DNA of 64,000 bases from Treponema vincentii (GCF_010365865.1 NZ_CP048020.1:2232001-2296000); one strand, 5' to 3'; positions 43,856 through 53,662 are shown, numbered from the stretch's first letter. Numbers and translations are program-made. Notes: generated by a model not told the origin, from the sequence alone.

Positions 43856-45344
43856 GAGACTGTGAAGTCCTTTCTGTAAATTCAGTAGGCTGCGGTAAAA
43901 AGTTTTAATGCGGGTATATCCCACAAGTAGCTGACAGCTACTGTTTATTTTTTGAATATAAAATACTGTTGATTTTTTATCAAGAGTTAAATACTAAAGA
44001 CAGCTTCCTTGCTGTGAAATTGTCTTTTTTTATAGATTAGTCAGGCAGGCGACCTTCGTACATTATGCACATTTCTCCGTAGGCCTGGCACAGTTGTGAA
44101 TCGGCTGAGTCCATTTTTGTTGCTTCAAAAGTTGTAAGATACAAAGCTTTGAGCAGAGCCTGGTCGCTTGGGAATACACTGCGCTGGCGATTGAGTTTTC
44201 GGTAACTGGAATTCAGGCTTTCAATCGCATTCGTGGTGTAAATGATTTTCCGGATATCCTTAGAGAACTTAAAATAGGCACGACAACATCCCAGTTTTCT
44301 ATCCAGCGCTTCATGGAGTTCGGATATTTTGCGGACCATTTTTCAACAACTCGGTCGCGAGCTTTCAGCCCTTCACCTTCGGAGGCTGCGTTGTAAATTG
44401 TCTTCAGGTCAGTAGCGAAAGATTTCATGTCTTTTGATGCAACGTATTTCAGAGTGTTGCGGACCATGTGAACCATACAGCGCTGATAATCAGTTTTTGG
44501 AAATGCGGCATAGATGGCCTCTTTGATACCTGTAAGGCCGTCAGCACAGATAATCATAATATCCTGCACTCCACGGTTCTTAAGCTCATTCAGAGCGTTC
44601 AGCCAGAACTTAGCACTTTCATTTTTGCCTATGGCAAGCGACAGCACTTCCTTACGCCCGTCACAGGTAAGTCCAAGAATTACATAAGCGGCTTTTTTGA
44701 CAATCACTCCGTTGTCTCTGACAGAATAGTGAATGGCATCGATGTAAATGACCGGATAAACATCATCAAGCGGCCGGTTCTGCCATTCTTCAATCTGCGG
44801 AACTATCTTATCTGTGACATCGGAATAAAACCCTCAGACACATCAAAGCCGTAAATGTCTTCGATGGTGTCTGAAATCTGACGGTTGTCATTCCCTTTGC
44901 ATACATTGATATGATTTTATGATCGATGTCAGAAATATCTTTCTGGCCTTTTTTTACGACCTGCGGTTCGAAAGTTGATTTTCTGTCTTGAGGAACTTCC
45001 AGTTCAACTTCTCCGATACTTGATTTTACAGTCTTTGACTTGTAACCGTTTCGGTAATCATCGTTGTCAGAACGCTCAGATTTTTCATATCCCAAGTGAG
45101 CCTCCATCTCTGCTTCCATCATTTCTTTGATGGTTCCGCCTAGAAGGTCTTTCAGTGCTTCCTGAATATCCTGCGCTGACTGGATGTCGTATTCTGAAAG
45201 CAAAGTTTTAATAATCTCTCTTTTGCCTTCAGTCATTACAACTTTGTGTGGTGGTGTTTTTTCTTTTGCCATACGTTGGCTCCTGTCTTTATTTTACCAC
45301 AGTACCTACTTTTTAGGAATTTACAGAAAGACTTTCACAGAGTC
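43856..45344 (-). mobile_element. IS256-family insertion sequence (1489 bp)
   Basis: Terminal inverted repeats begin GAGACTGTGAAGTCCTTTC at the left; the right end in reverse complement begins GACTCTGTGAAAGTCTTTC. Both continue TGTAAATTC. The element is flanked by a 9-bp direct duplication. It carries one transposase gene on the minus strand, inactivated by frameshifts. It inserted at the right edge of the cassette array. Confidence 0.88.
44037..45272 (-). pseudogene. IS256-family (Mutator) transposase, three frameshifts
   Basis: Three overlapping frames together form about 412 residues of a DDE transposase: N-terminal YRNGYKSKTVKSSIGEVELEV (shortened here to the YRNGY...VPQDR region), middle DGRKEVLSLAIGKNESAKFW and CADGLTGIKEAI, and C-terminal IIYTTNAIESLNSSYRKLNR. 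Each break is restored by adding one base: a C near 44882, a T near 44825 and a T near 44278. The corrected length (413 codons) fits the family. All are short homopolymer runs, so assembly error is possible. Confidence 0.87.
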
Positions 45345-45353
45345 TATCACATA
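45345..45353 (+). repeat. target-site duplication, right
   Basis: TATCACATA, matching 43847-43855. Confidence 0.85.
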
Positions 45354-45370
45354 GGACGGCTACTAAGCAA

Positions 45371-46045
45371 TTATTTTTCTTCCAATAGATTCACAACATT
45401 AGGGCTATCAACTTCTTTATAAAATAAGATTTTTTGATATGTCCAAATCCCATTTTCTTTTTTAGCCTTTACATAAACCCTAGAAATTCCGTTTTTTCCC
45501 TTTATCTTATATGAAATTGAAGCATCACCGGAAGAATCTCCACGTGCATTAATTGATCCCGATATCATTCCTATTTGTTTATAATCGGGTCCAATATACT
45601 CCATTATCTCATGGTTTGTTTCAATTAATTCTATTGAATGCTTGAATGGTATGCTCATTTTAAATATTTGCATTATCGAAATAACAATTATGGAGGACAA
45701 GCCAATAATAATAAACAAAACACAAACTACAGTAATTATTATTTTCTTACTTTGTTTTTTCTTTATATCTTTGATTTCAGTTTCGGTTTTATTTGCTAAA
45801 ACTGTTTCTTTTCCGCAATAGGGGCAAAGTTTAGCCCCATTAGGAATTTTTTTATTACATGATTCACAGATTTCTAAAGGCTTTAAAATTAACATTACAA
45901 TAAAAACCCATATTCCTATTCCCGGCCAAATTCCAAGCCAAAACCAATGGGGAGAGCGATTTTTCTTTTTTGCAACAATTATGCCGGCTATTATTGGCTC
46001 AATCCATAAAATAAGAAAAATGATAAGGAATATTTTTGTGTCCAT
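45371..46045 (-). CDS. zinc-ribbon membrane protein with Coa1-like C-terminal domain
   Basis: This 224-residue protein has two N-terminal transmembrane segments, a zinc ribbon (CESCNKKIPNGAKLCPYCGK, residues about 59-78), a third membrane segment (about 103-130) and a C-terminal domain resembling the Coa1/Tim21 family (IELIETNHEIMEYIG, then a GSIN...GDASISYKIKG strand set). Likely a membrane-anchored assembly or sensing protein; function unknown. AT-rich like the cassettes, but opposite in direction and without attC, so I place it outside the array. SD is weak. Confidence 0.65.
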   Translation of the reverse strand: MDTKIFLIIFLILWIEPIIAGIIVAKKKNRSPHWFWLGIWPGIGIWVFIVMLILKPLEICESCNKKIPNGAKLCPYCGKETVLANKTETEIKDIKKKQSKKIIITVVCVLFIIIGLSSIIVISIMQIFKMSIPFKHSIELIETNHEIMEYIGPDYKQIGMISGSINARGDSSGDASISYKIKGKNGISRVYVKAKKENGIWTYQKILFYKEVDSPNVVNLLEEK

Positions 46046-46057
46046 TTTATACTTCCT

Positions 46058-46094
46058 TTAAAAAAAATGCGTGAAACTTTTAAAAATTTCACGC
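46058..46094 (-). terminator. terminator of the purine ABC operon
   Basis: On the minus strand GCGTGAAA (46094-46087) pairs with TTTCACGC (46076-46069), then ATTTTTTTT. Confidence 0.8.
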
Positions 46095-46110
46095 ATAAGG
46101 TCGGGATTCT

Positions 46111-47043
46111 TTAATACGGTTCGCCGTTTGCCTTTGGCGCGGCTGAGTTTTTACTGAATAGTACGAGGGCTATCAGCGTAACAAGATAAGGGAATATCTT
46201 GAGCCATACCGGCGGTATGCCGCTTAAAGCAGGGATAACCTGCGAAACGTTCGCAACGGTACGGGCAAACCCGAAGAAGAAGGTTGCACCCAAAATACCG
46301 AACGGCTTCCATTGACCGAAGATCAAAGCGGCGATAGCCAAGAAGCCAAGTCCGTCTACGCTGCCGTTAAACTCTCCCGAATAGGTTACGAGAATGATGG
46401 AGCCGCCCAATGCGGAAAGCGCACCGCTCGCACATACCGCAAAGTACCGCATCCGATGTACGTTGATACCGGCGCTCGCAACGGCAGACGGATGCTCGCC
46501 GCAAGCACGCAGCCGTAACCCGAACGAGGTCTTATACAGCAGTATCCACGATAGAATAAGTATCAGTAGTACCAGCCACGTGCTCCAATACACTTGCGAA
46601 AAGAAGAGCAGCCCCAATACGGGAATTTTTGAAAGTCCGGGGACGTCCTGCCGGATAATACCTGCAACACGTACGTTTCCCGAACCGGTTATGGTACGAG
46701 CCATATAGATGGTTAACGCGGCGGCGAGCATATTGATAGCAGTACCGCTGATAACCTGATCCGCTTTCAGTGTAATCGACGCAAAGGCATGCAACAGCGA
46801 AAAAAGGATACCGGCTACAGCGGCAACCAGCAAGCCGATAGGAATAACAATCCCAGCCGGAACGGAATGTTGCAGCAAATTGATAGTGACCGCTGCGGAA
46901 AAACCGCCGATCAGCATCAATCCTTCGAGGCCGAGGTTCGTAACGCCGCTCCGTTCGCTGTATAGCCCACCGAGCGAAGTAATCAAAAGAGGAATCGTAT
47001 ATGCAATTACATATGGAAAAATAAGGGTTAAAATATGCCACAT
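46111..47043 (-). CDS. nucleoside-type ABC transporter permease 2
   Basis: This 310-residue membrane protein has about nine hydrophobic segments and belongs to the BPD_transp_2 family (YufQ/NupQ, RbsC-like). Motifs include GLYSERSGVTNLGLEGLML near the N-terminus and the EAA-like loop RACGEHPSAVASAGINVHRMRY. It forms the heteromeric channel with the permease encoded 3 nt upstream and works with the PnrA-type binding protein. It is the last gene of the operon. Confidence 0.9.
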   Translation of the reverse strand: MWHILTLIFPYVIAYTIPLLITSLGGLYSERSGVTNLGLEGLMLIGGFSAAVTINLLQHSVPAGIVIPIGLLVAAVAGILFSLLHAFASITLKADQVISGTAINMLAAALTIYMARTITGSGNVRVAGIIRQDVPGLSKIPVLGLLFFSQVYWSTWLVLLILILSWILLYKTSFGLRLRACGEHPSAVASAGINVHRMRYFAVCASGALSALGGSIILVTYSGEFNGSVDGLGFLAIAALIFGQWKPFGILGATFFFGFARTVANVSQVIPALSGIPPVWLKIFPYLVTLIALVLFSKNSAAPKANGEPY

Positions 47044-47046
47044 ACG

Positions 47047-48150
47047 TTATACCTCCTCCGCAGCAAGCCCTGCTGTTTGACGTGTGCGTATTTTTTTGGA
47101 AATCATACCCCAGAAGCGTTTAAAGAGCAGGCTGGTCGCTGTAAAATAGATGATAACCGCAATGATGGTATCTGCAATTTCCGGCGGAACAATAGTGTTT
47201 GCGCTCATAAAGCCCTTACCGACATGAAGCACGCCGAAGAAAATCGAACTGAGCGCAACGCCGACCGGAGTACCGGCGCCAAGTAAAGAAACAGCGATAC
47301 CGTCAAACCCTTGTGAGGGCATTACGCCGATCTGCATATTCAGTGCGTAGCCGGTATAGTAGGTAAGTCCCGCCAAACCCGACAGCGCTCCCGCAATCAT
47401 CATCGAAATAACGATATTCCGGTTTACTTTGATTCCTGCGTATTCCGCACAGTTACGGTTATAACCGACTGCTTTTAATTCAAAGCCGAGGGTAGTCTTA
47501 TCCAAGATAATTTTAAGAAGGATCATTGCAAGAATACCGAGAAAGATACCGTAGTTTACATATTCGCTGCTGAACAAATCGGTAAGCCATGGGGTACGAA
47601 GCGAGCGGGCAACTGCGATGGATTTACTTTCCGTTTCCAGATATTCCGCTTTTAAGTAGCCCGGTACGATATAAAAAACGAGCCAATACGCAATCCAGTT
47701 CATCATAATGGTAGAAACAACTTCATGCACATTGAACAGCGCTTTTAATAAGCCGGGAACGACGCCCCAAAGCGCTCCGCCTGCGATACCGATAAGAATC
47801 AGTACAATGAAAAAGATCGGCCGCGGCATAGAAGTTGCCGATAAGGCAAACATACTGCCGAGTAATCCGCCGATCAGCATCTGCCCCGATCCTCCGATAT
47901 TGAAGAGGCCGGTTTTAAATGCAAATGAAACGGAAAGCCCGACCAATAAGAGTGTCGTTGCCGTTGCAAGCGTATTCCCGATGCGTTCAATATTCATAAG
48001 TCCGCCACGGAAAAGGTAAGAAAAAGCGGTAAAAGGATTTTCTCCGATACAAATAATCAGAATCGCTCCGGCAATTAAACCGAGCAATACGGCGGAAAGA
48101 CTGATTACAAGGGTATTATCCGAAAGCGAAGTGTGTCTTTTTATCATCAC
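47047..48150 (-). CDS. nucleoside-type ABC transporter permease 1
   Basis: This 367-residue membrane protein of the BPD_transp_2 family (YufP/NupP-like) has about ten hydrophobic segments; FNIGGSGQMLIGG and the loop AVGYNRNCAEYAGIKVNRN are typical. It overlaps the ATPase gene by 4 bp and precedes the other permease by 3 nt. Confidence 0.9.
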   Translation of the reverse strand: MMIKRHTSLSDNTLVISLSAVLLGLIAGAILIICIGENPFTAFSYLFRGGLMNIERIGNTLATATTLLLVGLSVSFAFKTGLFNIGGSGQMLIGGLLGSMFALSATSMPRPIFFIVLILIGIAGGALWGVVPGLLKALFNVHEVVSTIMMNWIAYWLVFYIVPGYLKAEYLETESKSIAVARSLRTPWLTDLFSSEYVNYGIFLGILAMILLKIILDKTTLGFELKAVGYNRNCAEYAGIKVNRNIVISMMIAGALSGLAGLTYYTGYALNMQIGVMPSQGFDGIAVSLLGAGTPVGVALSSIFFGVLHVGKGFMSANTIVPPEIADTIIAVIIYFTATSLLFKRFWGMISKKIRTRQTAGLAAEEV

Positions 48151-49676
48151 TGTTGGCCTCCATGTTTGCGCGTATCTCCGGCCATCATCAATCCCACTTC
48201 CTCGACCGTAGTTTCTTCAGGACGAACTATACCGGTTAGGGTGCCGCGATGCATAACTGCAATTCGATCCGACAGATTAAAGATTTCGTCCAACTCAAAA
48301 GAAATGAGCAATACGGCTCGCCCTCTGTCCCTGTGTTTGACCAATTCTTTATGGATTGCCTCGATAGCGCCGACATCCAGCCCACGGGTAGGCTGTACGG
48401 CAATCAGCAGTTCCGGATCAAGGGCAATTTCACGGCCGAGGATAGCCTTTTGTTGATTTCCACCACTCAAGTTCCGTGCAGCCGAGTAAACCCCTTCGCC
48501 GGAGCGAACATCGAATTGCTTGGTAATATCACCCGCAAATGTGAACATCCGGTTTTTATGCAGGAACCCGTGCTTTTGAAAAGGTTCTTTGTAGTATGAT
48601 TTGATAATCGTATTTTCGGCAATCGTATACTGCATAACCAAACCGTGTTTCTGGCGGTCTTCGGGAACCAATCCCATACCCGATTCATTGCGTTCGCGGA
48701 TAGAGGTCTTTGTGATATCCTTACCACTTAGCAGAACGGTTCCTTCCGCAATCGGCATTAATCCCGAAAGTGCATGAACAAGCTCACTCTGCCCATTCCC
48801 GTCAACCCCCGCGATACCGACAATTTCGCCTTTATGCACTTGCAGTGAAAAGTCATTGACGGCAGGTACTTTTTTTGCACCGATAACTTTGAGGTGTTGT
48901 ATATCGAGTACGACTTCGCCGGGCTGTGCAGGCGTTTTTTGTACCTTAAATTCAACCGGACGCCCGACCATCTTTGCTGCCATCTCGTTTTTGGAAGTAG
49001 TGGCGACGTCTATCACATCGATCAATTTTCCTCGCCGTATGATGGTGCAGCGATCCGCAACGTCCTTAATTTCCTGTAATTTATGGGTGATGAGGATAAT
49101 GGATTTTCCTTCCTTTACCAGATTCCTCATTATTTGGATGAGTTCTTCAATTTCCTGCGGCGTTAAAACGGCGGTAGGCTCGTCAAAGATGAGCACTTCC
49201 GCATCGCGGTACAGCATTTTTAAAATCTCCACACGCTGTTGCATACCGACTGTTATATCCATAATGCGTGCATTCGGATCGATTTGTAATCCGTATCGGG
49301 CGCTTAATTCTTTTATTTTTTTTTCGGCCTTATGCAAGTCGAGAAAAAAGCCACCTTCTTTTCCGAGGATAATATTTTCGGTGACGGTAAAGTTATGTAC
49401 AAGCTGGAAATGCTGATGTACCATACCGATACCGAGTTCGTTAGCATCATTCGGATTATTGATAACCACCTGTTTACCGTTTACAAGGATTTCTCCCGCA
49501 TCAGGGTGGTATAAACCGAATAAGATACTCATAAGAGTGGATTTACCCGCGCCATTTTCCCCGAGAATTGCATGGATTTCCCCCTTTTTTACCTGCAATG
49601 TTATATCATCATTTGCAACAATACCGGGGAATTCTTTGCGGATATGGCGCATTTCAATAGCATATTGTTCAGACAG
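48147..49676 (-). CDS. nucleoside-type ABC transporter ATP-binding protein, double ATPase, CTG start
   Basis: This ATPase of about 509 residues has two ABC domains. The first has Walker A GENGAGKST, signature ITVGMQQRVEIL (a divergent form usual in this family) and FDEPTAVLT; the second has GVDGNGQSELV, LSGGNQQKAILGRE and QPTRGLD. The first in-frame ATG (49652) removes the family's N-terminal strand. A CTG at 49676, with AAGGAAGG 6 nt upstream, gives SEQYAIEMRHIRKEFPG, matching the usual start. A CTG start is therefore proposed. Confidence 0.9.
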   Translation of the reverse strand: MSEQYAIEMRHIRKEFPGIVANDDITLQVKKGEIHAILGENGAGKSTLMSILFGLYHPDAGEILVNGKQVVINNPNDANELGIGMVHQHFQLVHNFTVTENIILGKEGGFFLDLHKAEKKIKELSARYGLQIDPNARIMDITVGMQQRVEILKMLYRDAEVLIFDEPTAVLTPQEIEELIQIMRNLVKEGKSIILITHKLQEIKDVADRCTIIRRGKLIDVIDVATTSKNEMAAKMVGRPVEFKVQKTPAQPGEVVLDIQHLKVIGAKKVPAVNDFSLQVHKGEIVGIAGVDGNGQSELVHALSGLMPIAEGTVLLSGKDITKTSIRERNESGMGLVPEDRQKHGLVMQYTIAENTIIKSYYKEPFQKHGFLHKNRMFTFAGDITKQFDVRSGEGVYSAARNLSGGNQQKAILGREIALDPELLIAVQPTRGLDVGAIEAIHKELVKHRDRGRAVLLISFELDEIFNLSDRIAVMHRGTLTGIVRPEETTVEEVGLMMAGDTRKHGGQQ

Positions 49677-49762
49677 ATCAGGCCTTCCTTTATTTACACT
49701 GTAAACTTTTATCTAATTACTATTGTTAAAAACCTCAGTTTTTAGAGATTTCTCAATAAACG

Positions 49763-49808
49763 ATTAAAGAAAAATCCGAGGCGTACGTAGTCATACATCC
49801 TCGGATTT
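49763..49808 (-). terminator. hairpin terminator after pnrA
   Basis: On the minus strand AAATCCGAGG (49808-49799) pairs with CCTCGGATTT (49781-49772), followed by TTTCTTTAATC. It probably reduces transcription from pnrA into the membrane components, giving more binding protein. Confidence 0.75.
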
Positions 49809-49830
49809 GCAGAAAACAAACGCTTATCGA

Positions 49831-50916
49831 TTAGCGGAATAAATCGCCCTGCTTGTCGGCAACGACAATGGCGCCTGACTTAATCTGCTGATAAATTTCA
49901 TTCACTTTCGCTTGTACCTCATCGGAAAGGTTGGGGTTCTCCGGAGGAATACCGACCGCATCTTCTTTTGCAGTCAAAATAAGTGTTCTTCCACCTTGAA
50001 ATTTACCATCGAGTTCGTCTTTGACCATATCATAAGATGCACGGTCTACATACTTCATTGCAGAAGTTAAAACGACCGATTTTTTGTCGGGGAGTAATCC
50101 TTCGTTATACTGATTAACGTCGACACCGACAACCCATACGTCTTTTCCGACCTGACGGCGTGCTTTTGTTTCATTGATTACGCCGACGCCGCCTGCTGCA
50201 GCGTGGATACAGGTAACACCGCGGTCAAACATGGAAGCAGCGATCTGCTGTCCCGCTGCGATATCGCTAAACGTTCCCTGATATACGAAATCCTCCGGAT
50301 GCATTTCGATGTTCGTTCCAAGATTTTCATTGGCATATTTAATACCTTGCTGCCATCCCCAGTTGAACTTCTGAACAGCCGGAATTTCCATACCGCCGAT
50401 AAATCCGAAGCGGCCTTCTTTTAATTGAAGCGCTGCGGCAAGGCCGGCAGTGAAGCCTGCTTCCTGTTCGGCAAAGAGAATACCGATGGTATTCGGCCCG
50501 TTTTGAGCATCATACGAATCGGCAGGATGAGCGTTGCCGTCGATAAGGACGAGTTTTGCATCAGGGTATTTTGTCTGTGCCTTGAAAATTGCAGTTTCAA
50601 ATTTAAAACCAGGGCAAACGATAAATTTATATCCTGAATCATAGAGGTTGGAGATTTCTTTCACATAGTCCGCTTCGGTTGTCCCCACCGGCTTTAAGTA
50701 TTTAATCTCAACGCCAAGTTCCTTTTCCGCACGGATAATGCCTTCCCATGTTCCCTGATTGAATGATTTATCATCAATCGTCCCCGCATCGGTAACCATA
50801 CCGACTTTCATAGCTTTCTTTGTCGTTTCCTCGCTTTTTGTGCATGAGCAAATGACAAATGCACTTAATACCAGTACAGCTGCTCCCAGTACCGCTTTTA
50901 AGCTTATTTTTCGCAT
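49831..50916 (-). CDS. pnrA: PnrA/TmpC-type purine nucleoside-binding lipoprotein
   Basis: This 361-residue BMP-family lipoprotein has a signal peptide with a lipobox ending at Cys (VICSC) and conserved ligand residues: GTIDDKSFNQGTWEG (Asp and Trp stacking on purine), FAEQEAGFTAG and GVDVNQY. T. pallidum PnrA (TmpC) binds purine nucleosides; the same role is inferred. GAGGAGG fixes the start. It is first in pnrA-ATPase-permease-permease. Confidence 0.93.
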   Translation of the reverse strand: MRKISLKAVLGAAVLVLSAFVICSCTKSEETTKKAMKVGMVTDAGTIDDKSFNQGTWEGIIRAEKELGVEIKYLKPVGTTEADYVKEISNLYDSGYKFIVCPGFKFETAIFKAQTKYPDAKLVLIDGNAHPADSYDAQNGPNTIGILFAEQEAGFTAGLAAALQLKEGRFGFIGGMEIPAVQKFNWGWQQGIKYANENLGTNIEMHPEDFVYQGTFSDIAAGQQIAASMFDRGVTCIHAAAGGVGVINETKARRQVGKDVWVVGVDVNQYNEGLLPDKKSVVLTSAMKYVDRASYDMVKDELDGKFQGGRTLILTAKEDAVGIPPENPNLSDEVQAKVNEIYQQIKSGAIVVADKQGDLFR

Positions 50917-50990
50917 ATTTGCGCCTCCTCAAATAAGTTCAATAAGTATACCTCAATAAAAATACCGTGTCAAATCGTTGATATAATGAA

Positions 50991-51131
50991 GGTAAACGCA
51001 TCAGGTTGTTAGGAGTATATCCCCCGCAAAATAACGAGGCTGTATCAGCAGAATTTCGCCGCTTTGCGGCTCAAATGCTGCTCCAGCCTCGTTATTTTGC
51101 GCTATGGTTTTGACTGTCTGATGCGTTTACC
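50991..51131 (+). repeat. type B nested palindrome, copy B2
   Basis: A perfect 14-bp outer stem (50991-51004 with 51118-51131), a perfect 18-bp middle stem (51025-51042 with 51084-51101), inner CAGCA/TGCTG, and the 25-nt core 51051-51075, differing from B1 at one base. The arms do not match B1 except ACGCATCAG in the outer stem. It occupies the 291-bp gap between the chemotaxis gene and pnrA. Confidence 0.88.
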
Positions 51132-51207
51132 CATTTACCGAAAAAATTTCGCACAAAAAGACAGCAGTCGCCTAGAATATGTATAATGCGAAAGCCCTGA
51201 TACCTTG

Positions 51208-52908
51208 CTAGAGTTGGAATGAATCAACTTCCCGTACGACTTCTTGGATAGCTTGTGCATTTTTTTGAGTAACTTCGTGGACGGTTTGGATTGCCTTGTT
51301 GATGTTCAATACATCACCGGTCATTTCGCTCATTTTCTCTGTCAGCGCTGCGGTTAGGGTATTGAGCATCGCCATTTCCTCTGCAGTATGGCGGCCGTTA
51401 TTTGCCATTTCTTCCGATTTAGTTTTTATATCATGTGTTATACCGTTGATATCCGTAATAGCTGCGGTAATTTTTTCACTGCCGGTTTCCTGCTGTTGCA
51501 TTGCTTCCAAAATACCGGCTTCCTGCTCGGAAATTTTGCTCACCAATGTGTATACCTGTTCAAACGCCTTTTCAGTCGTGCTTTCGGTATTGGTTAATTT
51601 CTGGATAATCTGTAAAGATTCTTTAATGACCGCGGCAATCTTTTTTCCTTGCATACTTGATTCTTCCGCTAATTTCCGAATTTCATCGGCAACGACAGCG
51701 AAACCTTTACCCGATTCACCGGCATGTGCCGCTTCAATAGCTGCGTTCATCGCTAAGAGATTAGTTTGGCTCGCCACATTTTGAATAACTTCACCTGCTT
51801 CCAAAAGATCGCCTGACCTTTTGGCAATTTCCATTGCCGCTTCATTGGCATTTTTTGCCCCTGCCTTTCCTTGCATACTCAGTTGATACGCATCTTTGAT
51901 AACGGTATTACTTTCTTCAAGTAATTCGGTAACGGCTCTCACGTTTGTTATCATCGTTTCTATCAATGAAGAAGACTGCATAAGTTTATTTGATTGGATA
52001 ACAATGTAGCCGTCGAGCGTATTGAGTGTTTCCAAAATCGTTTTTACCGTACTGTCGGTCGTTGTTACACTCTCGGCCTGATTCATCAATTGCTGCTTGA
52101 GGCTATTGATATTTCCGGCAATGTGACCGGCGCCTTCTGACGTAGTCTGCATTGTTCCTTCAAGAATGGTTCCGTGCTCCGTCAAATTACGGAGAGCGTG
52201 ATGAATCGCTTCTATGACCGATTGATTGGCCGTTTGCTTTGCGCGTAAAAGCGCCTCATCTTCTTGCAGCTGTTTGATGTTTTCCTGTTTTCCAAGATCC
52301 GTAATCAAGAATAACACCGCAGCGATAATAACGGCATTAATAATGATTTGCGGAAAGAGAAGCAGATCGAACATGAGCGCGGCGGCCTCTGCGAACGGTT
52401 TCTCTCCGAGGAGCGGTACAAATACCATGATGTGCAGTATTTCCCACACTCCACCGAAACCTGAAAAAAGCAAAATCGTTTTGTACGTTAAAGTTATGCG
52501 TTCGTATTTCTGCCGAAGGATCAAGACGATACCGGCACAGACAATACCTGAGAAAAAAGTTGCTGCAGAACAGCCGAGCGCTGTCCATCCTCCGACAGTG
52601 TATCGATACACGCTGCCGATCAGTCCGACAATGATTCCCGGCAGAGGTCCAAGCAGCGCCGTTGCAACAACGACAACGCCTGTTCTGATATTCGCGAGCG
52701 CATTTCCCACTTGGATACCGAGAACCGAAGCCAAAATATTTAAAATAGAAAAGACCAATGTTAATCCGATTGCAGCAATAAATTCCGCTTGTGTTTTTGT
52801 ATGATATACCAAAGCGGCTTTTATCGGTCTTATTTTAAATAAAAAATAAAGGACCATAAAAAAGAGCGCTACATTTGATGTAAGCGAAAAAAAGGTAGTT
52901 GCATTCAC
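51208..52908 (-). CDS. methyl-accepting chemotaxis protein with LytS-like membrane sensor
   Basis: This 566-residue receptor has an N-terminal 5TM-5TMR-LYT-type membrane domain (about residues 1-210; [19 protein letters not shown] and [10 protein letters not shown]) in place of a periplasmic ligand domain. It is followed by a coiled-coil signalling domain with the CheA/CheW contact hairpin [16 protein letters not shown] and [16 protein letters not shown]. The start is GTG at 52908: GGAG is 7 nt upstream, and the frame further upstream runs into unrelated sequence. It would signal to the flagellar motor. Ligand unknown. Confidence 0.88.
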   Translation of the reverse strand: MNATTFFSLTSNVALFFMVLYFLFKIRPIKAALVYHTKTQAEFIAAIGLTLVFSILNILASVLGIQVGNALANIRTGVVVVATALLGPLPGIIVGLIGSVYRYTVGGWTALGCSAATFFSGIVCAGIVLILRQKYERITLTYKTILLFSGFGGVWEILHIMVFVPLLGEKPFAEAAALMFDLLLFPQIIINAVIIAAVLFLITDLGKQENIKQLQEDEALLRAKQTANQSVIEAIHHALRNLTEHGTILEGTMQTTSEGAGHIAGNINSLKQQLMNQAESVTTTDSTVKTILETLNTLDGYIVIQSNKLMQSSSLIETMITNVRAVTELLEESNTVIKDAYQLSMQGKAGAKNANEAAMEIAKRSGDLLEAGEVIQNVASQTNLLAMNAAIEAAHAGESGKGFAVVADEIRKLAEESSMQGKKIAAVIKESLQIIQKLTNTESTTEKAFEQVYTLVSKISEQEAGILEAMQQQETGSEKITAAITDINGITHDIKTKSEEMANNGRHTAEEMAMLNTLTAALTEKMSEMTGDVLNINKAIQTVHEVTQKNAQAIQEVVREVDSFQL

Positions 52909-53025
52909 TGTTTTTCTCCATAAAGATATAAAAATATTTTGAAATTGATAATCCCCCATGCCGTTAAAAACTTTTCCGCACTTTTTGATATGCTCGATCA
53001 TAATTATGTTTTTATCGGAAAAAAT

Positions 53026-53369
53026 CTCAGCTTATCCAATGTACAGATATTTTTTCATATTGTGCTTCCAAACCTCAAATATCAGATAGGGTGCATCTGG
53101 ATAATATGCTTTGCACGAGTGTTGGGAGAATTCGGCGCTTGTATGATGCTGGCCGGAATTACCGGTATGAAAACGGAAACGCTTACCACCGCTATTTTTC
53201 TCAATATGACTACCGGCGACTTTGAAGCAGCGGCGGATTGTTCCTTTCCCATTGAGCGATATCGCCAGTTTGCAAATCGGAACGAACGACTACGATACGG
53301 CAATTTTTATTGCAGTACTCAATGCGCTGCACACACCTCTACCGCTTTTGAAAACACATTTTCCGTAAG
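53026..53369 (+). pseudogene. molybdate ABC permease (modB) remnant joined to another fragment
   Basis: 53026-53240 encodes about 70 residues of a ModB-type permease: VLPNLKYQIG, then RVLGEFGACMMLAGITG and TTAIFLNMTTGDFEAAA. After 53240 a different frame encodes LSDIASLQIGTNDYDTAIF, which resembles a DUF364/DUF4213 chelation protein start region (weak). Both lack starts and proper ends. They lie in a 746-bp gene-free stretch (52909-53654) otherwise filled with repeats. Confidence 0.6.
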
Positions 53370-53385
53370 CCTTTTGAAATAGACT

Positions 53386-53476
53386 GTTAAGCAGTTGTAC
53401 ATCCCTGTACAACTGCTTAACGACGAGTTCGCAATGCGAACTCGCTCCTGTCGAAAACCACCGACATCCATGTCGG
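53386..53476 (-). repeat. type A element, copy A6, inverted
   Basis: Hairpin 3: perfect 16-bp stem GTTAAGCAGTTGTACA (53386-53401 with 53406-53421), loop TCCC. Hairpin 2: CGAGTTCGC/GCGAACTCG (53424-53444). Hairpin 1: CCGACA/TGTCGG around TCCA (53461-53476). Hairpin 3 is identical to that of A8. Confidence 0.88.
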
Positions 53477-53481
53477 AAATG

Positions 53482-53539
53482 ATACGTTGAGGATTAATTT
53501 TTCAGCAGCAGCGTATCGTAAAGCATACTCCTCCGTAAG
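53482..53539 (-). repeat. type C fragment
   Basis: GATACGTTGAGGATTAATTT and CCTCCGTAAGCC parts match sections of the adjacent C4, so this is a partial copy. Confidence 0.5.
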
Positions 53540-53662
53540 CCTTTTTGAAATAGGCGAGGTAGATCCGAGGCGCGAGGAAAAATTAACCGCAGGCGTATCT
53601 TTGATACGTTGAGGATTAATTTTTTCGCAGCAACGAAGGAGATACCCGCATATTTCAAAAGG
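53540..53662 (-). repeat. type C nested palindrome, copy C4, inverted
   Basis: Minus strand: CCTTTTGAAATATGCGGGTA at the start, middle arms AAAAAATTAA.../TTAATTTTT, inner CGTATC-AAA-GATACG with constant CTCAA and CCTGCGG flanks, ending GCCTATTTCAAAAAGG. Its first arm contains the stop codon of the cysteine desulfurase gene. Confidence 0.8.

Noticed and set aside
38420-45344. Prophage or plasmid island
   Set aside because: No phage structural, integrase or replication genes; attC sites and single-strand gene order indicate integron cassettes, and the IS is a separate insertion.
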